A stretch of DNA of 64,000 bases from Isoetes taiwanensis (taxonomy: Eukaryota; Streptophyta; Lycopodiopsida; Isoetales; Isoetaceae), in NCBI GenBank assembly GCA_021234155.1, contig JAJEKV010000184.1, forward strand, positions 184,001-248,000, in the 5' to 3' direction. The notes beneath the pieces are model-generated. The model searched no databases. It was not told where the DNA came from and worked only from the letters and a program-made list of their open reading frames with translations. The translations under genes were made by a program, and so were the position numbers. This document shows positions 55,193 through 64,000 of the stretch, piece by piece. Within the stretch, counting starts at the first letter, position 1; each line of letters opens with the position of its first letter.

Positions 55193-55366
55193 GGACTATA
55201 AAATACAATGTGCATTGCCTTCGATTTGTCTATTAAAAGGGACCATACATGTGCCATGTGTCAGGAGTTTGTTTCTGATTGTTCAAAGATGTTGAGCAAT
55301 AACAAAACACATAATATGGCTATCGTGCATAATACATGTGACAAGTACAAGGTGCTGCAAAATGAG
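55193..55366 (+). pseudogene. Saposin-B-like exon
   Basis: Between acceptor GCGCAG and donor GAG|GTTAGT, the frame gives CAMCQEFVSDCSKMLSNNKT then HNMAIVHNTCDKY. The CxxC...FV...NNKT...C spacing fits a saposin B type-1 half-domain (lipid-binding, vacuolar). A second candidate exon, GSKAASDLDFKTRSVTK (~55,086-55,136, CAG|...|GTATTA), lies just upstream. The match is short, so this is tentative. Confidence 0.4.
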
Positions 55367-57785
55367 GTTAGTTCACTTTATGTTTTGCCTTTATCGAGCA
55401 TTTTCTCAGAATGTAGTCTCAAGGGGTGTGGCCGATGGTTTTACTTTACAAGAAATAGGGTATGTTTGATGTTAGAAGGACGATAATTTAATTGGTGGTC
55501 ATTCTATCCGCTCGCAGTTGTGTTGCTCTTCTTGATGCATATATGACATACCTTTCGTTGGTAACGCATTTAGACTTAATTTTAGAGCTTCCATTGTTTG
55601 GCGGGCAAGCCCCAATATGGCTGCAGTTTGGCCTTTTTGTGCTCATGCCAACATGGCAAATGTATCTCGGCATGTGAAGCTAGGCTTTATGCCTTTTGTG
55701 TTTTTGCAAAACTTGAGGCCCTGTTTAAATCGGGAGGCCAGACATGGCGGATATTTTATAGAAGCTTAGAAATGGCGGGACTGATGCCGCGGTTTCGAGT
55801 TGGCTCCAACCGCATGCGACACACATTTACAACCAAAGATCGATTCCAATTTTTTTTACATTTGCTTATATGGCGGTTCTAATAACCGGATGCCAAAGAA
55901 TGTTGGAGCAGACGCTTACTCCCGGTGGATCCTTGTGTGTCCGGATTCACCTTTTCAGATCTTATCGGTTTGCCGCTTGTGATCTTGCTTGCCATTGTGG
56001 GCATGTTGTATGTCAAGTGGGATCCCTTTCAATGTGCGATTCTTTGCGGAAGAGATGGCAATTTGAAACCGCTTGAGCTTTAACATTGGCAATGCATCTC
56101 ATGTTCATGCTCTTGTGGCTGGGTGGTTGTTTTTCGAGCCAAGATGTTTGATCCTCTTTATTAACTTTGTGTGCTTGGTCATTTTGTAGGGCGTAAGCGA
56201 TTGTAGCTACACTAGTCCGGTCATGGTCGGTTTTTTGACATCGCCCCTTATCAACATACCCTTCGGGTTTGTTCACTTCCCTTTGAAGTTATCCAATAGA
56301 AAGTGTTGTTATCATCGATAATGCCACAACATTTAGAAGTTTTTTCTTTTTTGTGGCCGATGAACATCGCGTAATCAATTGTTTAATAACGCCTATGCCG
56401 GACTTGCTCGATTTTTGCATCCATCTCTTCTGCCACGTTTTAGCATTGCATACCCAATAATAGCAAATAACTTTATCCTTTTTGATATATATATCGTGCC
56501 AATGATTGAATATTTGATTTCATACCTTGATTAGGTTGTCTATGTCATCTGTCCATCATCTGAACCAAGCATGGTGCTCAAGACTACAATTGATGCATGA
56601 CGCATGCCAAGGGCTTGGTTCTTTTCTAGTAAGTCAGGAAAGAGAGAGAAAGTCAGGTGGAAAGCAGCACTTCCATTGAAGAAGGAAAGTTTTCCAGCTC
56701 AATTCATATCTGGATTTGTAACAAAGACGCATTGCCCCTCATAGATTCTCACATGACGTTATCTTCAAGGCTGGTAGTCCAATGGCATCAAGTTTGAATG
56801 CTTTTAAAGAAGTGGCATTTTTTGTATCCAATAAGATCCTCCATATTCCTCAAAAGTTTTGCTCCCTCGATTTTCACAGCTAGGCATTTCGAAAGGAAGG
56901 ACAATGAGCACCATGGTTTAGCAAACAGGAATCTGGAAAGACTATAGTAGTTCTCGTAGCACTCGGGAATCTTTGTTTGAAATAGGCTCTATCCACTTGG
57001 GTGAATGGGATGCTTCGTGGGTGACACCAATAAATCTAGTAATGGCAACCGTAGTCTCATTTCTTATGCATATGAATCTCTGAGAGTAACAGCTTCTTGG
57101 AAAGTGGCTCAGGGCAGTTGCTTCATTCTATATTGCATGATCAGGCTGGGGCATTTGCTGAAGAAAGGACAGGCAGTACTCAATGCACATCTGCTCATGG
57201 GTCTGGGCTGATTGATAACGCTTTTGAGCATACTTGATGAATTGGATGCCGATAATGCCGATGGCGGCAATAAGCAAGCCGCTAACTTCATTCTTTGTTA
57301 TGCTTGAGCAAATGATTGGAAATGGCTTGTCTATGTTTGGACTGGATGCATGTGGTGAAATGCTAGATATTTGTGTTTTCTCGAAATGGTTCCCGTAAGG
57401 AAGGTAAAAACGCCGGGTACACTCTATATGCAAGTTCTTCGCCAGGGGATGCATTTATCGCTCTTGTGGAAGAAAACCCTTTTGACCACGGAACTTGATC
57501 ATTTCACGGTTGGTTATTTTTAGGAAGTAGAATGCCAAGGTATTTTGTTTAAGAAAACAACAATTTTAAAGGTCTTATCGAGGAGTATGTCCAAACATTA
57601 AGTTTTTATGCATGTTGGTGAATGGTGCGAGAGAAATGTCTAAACTTTGAATTTTATGAATCTTTGCATATGACCGCTTCCTTTGTTTGATAATGCGAAT
57701 GGCGTAAAGCAATAATGGCACTAGGGGGTCATGAAGTAAAAGAGATGGCCAGTTCAAATCATAAATATAAGCCATTCAAATCCAA
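55367..57785. other. Stretch without a recognised gene
   Basis: Short open frames exist on both strands (for example 57,128-57,454 minus, containing GLLIAAIGIIGIQFIKYAQK, a possible membrane helix) but none is supported by homology or splice structure. The sequence shows many CG-containing irregularities, as in other suspect patches. Confidence 0.4.
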
Positions 57786-57905
57786 GCTTGGCTCAGCCGG
57801 TAGGGCTTTGGGTGGGCCTTTAGCTGCCCAAATCCATCCAGATTCACTTCACGACTTGTTCCTCATGGGTTAAATACAATGGGAAGATCGATGCCCTTCC
57901 AGCTA
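57786..57905 (+). repeat. SINE-like sequence
   Basis: TTGGCTCAGCCGGTAGGGCT (A-box-like), then GTGGGCCTTTAGCTGCCCAA and ATCCATCCAGATTCACTTC. It resembles plant tRNA-derived SINE heads; the B box is weak. Confidence 0.35.
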
Positions 57906-60055
57906 ATACAGAGTATAAGTGTTGTAACTGTGGCTATTGGTCATTCCTTGCAGATAGTATACATGAATGAAGCTTCAGGTCCAAGTTTGTTTCTACTTGG
58001 TTTCTAGGCGTCTCTGAAGAAAGCATGGGGAAGATTGAGGACGCATATCTGAACAAACAAAGGAACCATATCAGGCATTCACTCACTCCAATGGCAACAG
58101 CTAATAATAGGAATGCTGGAAGGATCTTTGTCCTTGTGGATGTTTATGGGCACTATAGTTTCCATTTCTGCAGCATTTATTCGCAATTATTTAAGTCAAA
58201 ACGCCTTTTATCCTCTATCTTTAGGAAGTCTTGCTAATGTAAAGCATTCTTCAGTTTGTTTGCTATTTGATCCTGCTATTTGATGCTCCAGAATGATGAT
58301 ATTTCATAAACCTTCCAGCAGTAACTTGTTTACTTGACCAAGCTACACAGCTTCAATCTTCCAAAATACAACTTCTTTTATGTCCACGAGAACAATCATG
58401 CATATAGATCTACAATTAAAACTTTTTGTTGGCCCTAAGTTTGCCATATGATTAAGAAGCTCATTTTAACCTAGCTTTTGCTCCAGTAAGGACAACCCAT
58501 AGTGCAACAAAGACCGCAGACTTGTTTACATGATGTGCTTAACATGACTTATTGAAATCAAAGGCCGAGATCAATGGCATTGGGCGATTTACATGTGAAT
58601 ATGCTATATTTATTGATGTGGTTTAATTTTGTCCTATCTCGCAGCATTTTTTTGAGCGCGACAGCGTGATGCTGCCCCACGTTGTTTCTCATTCCATTCT
58701 ATTCTCAAGCATTTTTTGTGCGTGTGGTGTTACGCTTGCTTTCATTGATTGCTTTTGCACCCGGAGCCATCTTTGCCATGCCTCCTTGCTAACGGCACCT
58801 AGCAAAGGCCCCCGTTCCTGAGTCTATCACCTAGTGAAGTTGTAATACATCGAGGCAAGCAATTATCTATTATCTGTCCATTTGTCAATATGTTAGAACC
58901 AACAATGTCCTTTAATAATCAATGAAGTATAGAATAGTTTATCGTGATTGATAACAGATAGCTTGCCCCTGTACATAAGCAAGTACACAAGCACTGGTCC
59001 CTTATTTAATTTCGCTTTGGCATCGAAAAGTACTACAACAAAAACAAACCACAAATGGGATTGCATGCCTTGATGAACAATTGCTCTTCCACAAACGGAT
59101 AGCTCCAGTCCACAATTGATTTTGCAGAATGTCCAGTAAACTTATTCCACCATGTTGACTTACAATCCCCTGATGTATAACGGTTTGTTGTTCTCTGAGT
59201 AGCGACTTCATTTGATTGTTTATTCTTGGAACTTTTAATATACTTTCACTTTGACCCACGAAGACATAAAAGTTCATGCTCATCTCTCTTTCACAAAAAC
59301 TAATTGAAGAAAATTCGTGAATTTGGTGCATTTACATCTATAAAGGGGTCTACATTAGTACAAAGTTGTTCTCATGATTGCGCATGTATAGTCTATGAAT
59401 CTATGTGTTTTTTTTGCTAAAGGTCCTTTGAGGTACTATTAACTTCGTTCTATTTTGACAAATGTGTCTTATGAAGTAATATGAAGTAATGTTGTTACTT
59501 TGGAGTCTAGAACCGGTTTGGCAGAGGTAAAACCGAGACCGTGCTTACTCATGACGCTATGCGGATGCTTTTGTACATTTGTAAGCAAGCAATCATGATG
59601 TTTTTTTATAATACCTCGAGTTTGTTTGCCAAGAATATGCACATAAGATTTAGGCACCTTTGGGATAAAAGACCTTTTCAACTGTGAGATTAGTAGATGT
59701 ACAATAGGTGATTTTGCAGTGAAAGTGGACTTCAACAAAAAGATAAAAATATTTGTCAAAAGATGGAGTGTGCCATTCCCAGTTTTGAATTACACATTGC
59801 CAAACATGCACGACAACCTTCATGTAATCAACAAGTGAGTGCAATTACACAGTGGACTTTAGAATTCGCAGTGCTTGATTAGATGGCGTGGGATAGGAAC
59901 CACACAATATTGGTTATTGGTGACGGTCTTCGATAAGTATAGAAAAATTCACTGGTTCATGGCATATATTGTACGTCAAGGATTGAAACGCCAATGTTGT
60001 ATATCCATAAAAACATTGCAAGACCCAAATATGTTTTATTATGCTATTTGAGTAG
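57906..60055. other. Stretch without a supported gene
   Basis: The ORF at 58,025-58,237 (MGKIEDAYLNKQRNHIRHSL) is the only mildly protein-like frame, and it is not recognised. The remainder is AT-rich spacer. Confidence 0.4.
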
Positions 60056-60304
60056 AGTTCTTGTCCAAAGAGAATTACCAATGCCAGCAATTTTGAAGTT
60101 TCCAAAGGAAGAAGATTATGGACTAGGAAACAAGCTTCTTATTATGTCGATGGAGAAGTTCTAATGAATAATGGTGAGGTTCTGACTGCTAGAGAATCTT
60201 CTAACTGGTTGAGAGACGTTATAATTAGCATTTTAACAAGAGAATTAGGAGTGGAATCTGCAATGCAAGTCCTCAACTCCTATTCCAAGATGGTCATTGA
60301 ATAG
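60056..60304 (+). other. Protein-like 82-residue open frame without ATG, possible exon
   Basis: Open from AGT 60,056 to TAG 60,302-60,304. It contains RKQASYYVDGEVLMNNGEVL, TARESSNWLRDVIISILTRE and LGVESAMQVLNSYSKMVIE. The composition is that of a soluble globular protein, and no internal stop occurs for 82 codons. Not recognised. No clear acceptor was pinned at its start. It may be the final exon of a captured or decayed gene. Confidence 0.3.
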
Positions 60305-60506
60305 CTATCAAGCAAGGGATTTAGCTTCAGATAAATAATTGAGAAGATAAAATCTCAAACATGATGTGCATTAAAGACACTACTATATTCACCCTTAAAT
60401 GAGTGGATATGATACTTGCTATCGAACAACTTAATTTGATTTGAACAATTAGAATTTTAGAATTTACCTATGATTATTTATTGTAGATTGTTAAGTAGTA
60501 GACAAC

Positions 60507-60681
60507 TATATGTTCAGAGAAAGACTATGCAATTACATGAAACTTTATGACAATGTTGATTGATGCAACTTCCAATGTGATATTGATTTCTCAAGTATAT
60601 GTTCAGAGAAAGACTATGAAATTACATGAAACTTTATGACAATGTTGATTGATACAACTTCCACTGTGATATTGATTTCTT
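60507..60681 (+). repeat. 89-bp tandem duplication
   Basis: Units 60,507-60,595 and 60,596-60,681 start TATATGTTCAGAGAAAGACT and differ at a few bases. Confidence 0.9.
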
Positions 60682-62282
60682 CTAACTTAATGCTTGACAC
60701 TCAACTTTAGATATTGATCTGTTTAAGCTTGGACTAGTTCCAGATCTTCATTAACCATAAGTGCATTATGATCACAACAATTTATTTCTCATTATTTCTT
60801 TTGTTTCTTAACGTGTAGCTGGCAATCCTTCTCCAAAAGGCTAGTTCCTTCATCAACGGCAAGAACATTAATGATAGAGGGCTTTTGCAGTCCTGAGCAG
60901 CATAGGTATGCATTGTTGAACCATTCTTTGAATGCCTTCATTTTGATATGGATTCTATCTTCATGCTTTTATCTGCCATATTTTCAAGTGGTACCTTCTG
61001 TCTGATCTGTATCTACAGCAACATCAAAACCCAAATACAACGAGCCTATTAAGGAAGAAGTGTACCTTGTCTAGAGAAGCCTTGCTTTCTCTAATTGTTC
61101 TCAAAGGTTGAATATGACTCATCAATGCATTAGTTCATTTGGTCCCTATACAAATGAGGCGATATAACAGATATATATGTATGTATCCTTGGGATGATCC
61201 ATTTATTTTACTCCCAAAGTAGAAGAATAATTGAGGGAGCTTCCAAAGGCAACCCCTGCTCAGGGTCGCTAAAGAAAGTAGTATGGTAATGTTGTGAATT
61301 TGTTTTGGTTTTCATGTAATGATGTCCTTGAAGATTGCAAAATTGGGTTTTGGAGAAGGGTTGTGTTGATATCTCAGTTACTATGCTTGTGATGGATGAT
61401 TCGTAATTGGAATCTTTTTTAGTCAAGCGTAATCTTATGTATGTGAACCTCTCGGCCGCAAAATAGCTTAATCAGAAATTGAGAGACACAATATTAGGAA
61501 CCATGTAGGGTGCTGAAGGGACACATCTAACCTTATTATTTGACACCAGCCATGGTAGTCTTTCTAGTTAATCTCATCCAGTAGTTAAGAATTCTAATGT
61601 GTGTGTTGCGTGCATTGCTATCGTCTTCACGTTTGAATTATAGGCTTGGTTTAGTTTCATATGAAATTATTTTGCTACTATCTTTACAATTGATCTGATT
61701 TTTGAAAACACGCCATGCAATTTCACTCTCTCTCGCCACGCAAGATTCTTTACTTTGGGTGAAGGCAAGCCTTACGTAAATTATCATCATCGAGGTAGGT
61801 GATTTGAGTCCATATTGCTTTTGCAAGTGTCATAATTAGGAATATAAAGTACATGGTTTACGTTCGAATTTTGAACATTGGCATATCAAAATATACTATA
61901 CGTGCTCATTTCTTCAGGATTTTAAATGAACCCCAATGGACAACATCTTCCTCGCATAGAAGTATCCACTTTTGGTCGAATGAAACCGGATGCTATTTAT
62001 TTGTGACGATATTTATTTGATGTAATGCACCATTTCTATCTGTCTCAAAATGGCTATTTCGTTTGTGCGTGGGAATGAACAAACATGACAATTTCGGGCA
62101 TGGTATCGTTGAAGGTTCTCGCAGAATGTGTTCCCGCCGCTTAATGGTCTCTGGATGAGCATATTGGAGCTCAGGCTCTCTATTTAGAATCTTCTTTCTT
62201 CTTTCACGAACAGGTGATGGCTAGATTGAAGCCTCTGCATGTAATAGAGCTATAATGATGTAACGTACTCACATTTGCCTAG
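60682..62282. other. Stretch without a supported gene
   Basis: AT-rich sequence. Short ORFs on the minus strand (61,208-61,426; 61,638-61,826) have no recognisable features. Confidence 0.4.
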
Positions 62283-62649
62283 CTGAAATAGCATTGGCCA
62301 TTGCTGGACGTGATGGATATTCTGCAAATACAGATGATATCTACCTCCGGAGTAAATATTTGGAGAAGACACAATTATTTATCAATGGCTCTCCATGGCG
62401 AAACTCTGGTAAGTAGTCTATGCATCTTTCTTCCTTGAAGATGCTTAACTAAGAGTCTTTATTCATAATTTTGTAAAACACTGGTTGGAGTCTTGAAATT
62501 GAGGAGCTAAAATCCTGATTGTTATAGGTGGAGGATGAAGCAAGATTTTCTGTATTATTTTGGGCAACGGAGCTTTTCAGCATGGATCATGCACCGAGGG
62601 CGAGGGCGAGCATGTGCATTCAAACTCTTTATTCGTAGACAAGAAAAGG
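62283..62649 (+). pseudogene. Two candidate exons of an unrecognised gene
   Basis: Exon-like block 62,283-62,409 lies between TTTGCCTAG and CTCTG|GTAAGT and reads EIALAIAGRDGYSANTDDIY, LRSKYLEKTQLFINGSPWRN. A second block, from TGTTATAG (62,528) to GAAAAG|GTGAGA (~62,649), reads WRMKQDFLYYFGQRSFSAWI, MHRGRGRACAFKLFIRRQEK. Both are open with splice-like borders, but the phases do not fit exactly (one block ends phase 1, the next is open in phase 2), so there may be a base error or these are unrelated. No family recognised. Confidence 0.33.
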
Positions 62650-62784
62650 TGAGATCCAATATCTATCTGCAAATGGTCTGCCATGGCAGCGTGTATAAAA
62701 AATCTTTGTTCTGAATATGGATCTTTGTACTTGATATGCGTTGCCTTTTTTGTGTATGCACTTTAGTCTTACCTGAGACGTTCA

Positions 62785-62850
62785 AGTCTACATGGTATAG
62801 TAATATAGCCATGAACAGGTCGTGTTTTCAAATCCCAGCTAGTTGGGCTT
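62785..62850 (+). repeat. tRNA-like SINE relict
   Basis: ACATGGTATAGTAATATAGC, then CATGAACAGGTCGTG and TTTTCAAATCCCAGC, resembling A and B boxes of a methionine-type tRNA. Confidence 0.35.
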
Positions 62851-63816
62851 TTGCCATAGTTTTGCAAATTTATTTGTGGATCCTTATTTATTGTCACGCG
62901 TGAACTGGGCACTTTCAAAGACGTTGATTAAATGACAACCAGCTTTTACTTCAAAACTTTATTACGTTGGTGCTATTTTCATAGTGATTGAGAATGCAAT
63001 GTAAATATGAATTTAGCTTATTGGCCATAGGGTAATAACGATGAAGCCGATGTTCTTATTTTACTCTTGGCCCCATAGGCTAACGCCACATTCACTAGTT
63101 GCGGTGGAACTATGTGAAGGCAGAAAAAACCTCATTACCTGTTTCCTTGCAACAAATCTTCAAGTTGTGAAGGCAAAGTATTAAAAGAACTATTGCTTGC
63201 ACCTTTATTTCTAAAAGTGAAGCATGAGTTTGTTTTGCAAAGGCAAGATTTTGACATTGTTTGAACTTCGGATGTTGTATGCATAGGTGCATTCTTTGTG
63301 GCGACATTTGTTGTCCGTACTAAAGTTTTGAACAAGTATTAAAGCTATTCAAAGTTATTCGGGACCTTAGCTCGAATGCTAAACATTTGATCTAAGGGAC
63401 CTTTGGATGCGAAATGGGAATGATTTTAAGTCTTCGCAGATTTGTCACGCATGTACAAATTGCATAACCTCTACGTGATGTGTACCTTTTCTTTTCTTTT
63501 TTATTTAATAACAACTCGAGCATTTTGTAGAAGAGATGGATTGTGCAAGTTTCAAGTCACTCATGGGGTTTGATGTTTTAGTTAATTTAGATTAATATGA
63601 AAAAGGATATTTTCTCCTCTTTTATGCCTCTATATTTGAATGCCATTTAGGAGTAGTTTTGAATAGAGTGACGATTTTATTAACATCCCCAAGTAGATCA
63701 GTACGCATAATAACATATTACCTTTAGAATATGCAAGGCATTTCAATAACATATTACCTTTAGAACATATGCAGTGCAAGGAGCTTGTGGAATCCCAACT
63801 AAATTCTTTTACTTTG

Positions 63817-64000
63817 ACCAAATCATTCTGCATCTAGTCTGCAAGGTATATTCCTGATAGACAATGAAACTGGAAATTGGGCAGCTCGAATAGATGCATT
63901 TAAATGGAGGATAGAAGTAGCTTATGATCCTTTTCTAGATTCTCTTGGTAGTACACGAAGTTTGTGTAGCTGTTATGGTGCATGTTTCTCTCTAAGAGAT
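63817..64000 (+). other. Candidate exon running off the window edge
   Basis: Open from about 63,817 to the end; a likely acceptor CATCTAG ends at 63,838. It reads GIFLIDNETGNWAARIDAFK then WRIEVAYDPFLDSLGSTRSL. The sequence is protein-like but not recognised. It could belong with the exons at 62,283-62,649. Confidence 0.3.

Overview
The window looks like a stretch of a large, repeat-rich land-plant nuclear genome. The evidence is GT-AG-like exon borders, PLS-type pentatricopeptide (PPR) sequence, an H2A-like gene start, a plant-type L1 LINE with a zf-RVT domain, Helitrons, tRNA-derived SINE-like heads and low gene density. The PPR style suggests a fern or lycophyte rather than a flowering plant, but that is an inference. 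I see no complete ordinary host gene with high confidence. Most of the window is mobile DNA, captured gene fragments and repeats.

Region 1 (1-33,279) is a direct segmental duplication with a period of about 17.0 kb. Copy 1 runs from before the window to 16,317; copy 2 runs from about 16,318 to 33,279. Each copy carries a minus-strand gene that joins the first ~60 residues of histone H2A to PPR sequence, then a conserved spacer with a nested palindrome, then Helitron units. The Helitrons stand head to tail with no bases between them: unit A (20,794-26,986), unit B (26,987-32,073) and unit C (32,074-35,362). Each starts TCTACTTACTTAAA, and each ends with a GC-rich 7-bp hairpin, 9 bases and CTAG. 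Copy 1 has the same A-B-C order (3,848-10,146; 10,147-15,094; 15,095-16,317, truncated). Unit A encodes an unrecognised 147-residue protein and a PIF1-type Helitron helicase, and has captured an ABC1-kinase-like exon and ankyrin repeats. I see no HUH Rep domain.

Region 2 (35,363-44,800) has a small candidate spliced gene on the minus strand (35,907-36,751) and a full-length LINE (38,819-44,449) with a perfect 15-bp target duplication. The LINE sits between two related ~330-bp repeats. Region 3 (44,800-53,900) holds two small ORFs, a 127-bp direct repeat pair, a ~325-bp 25S rRNA fragment that does not look plant-like, and two 1.2-kb tandem elements with tRNA-like heads and striking heat-shock-element-like arrays. 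Region 4 (53,900-64,000) is a patchwork of gene fragments: an AGXT2-like aminotransferase, ClpB/HSP101, a saposin-like exon and unrecognised exons.

A caution covers the whole window. Where the 17-kb copies can be aligned, one copy repeatedly reads CG, CCG or CGTG where the other reads CAG or CTG, and the affected copy changes from patch to patch. This looks like uncorrected sequencing error at CHG sites rather than evolution. Many frameshifts, including those in the copy-1 helicase, the 5' part of the LINE and the aminotransferase fragment, may therefore not be real.
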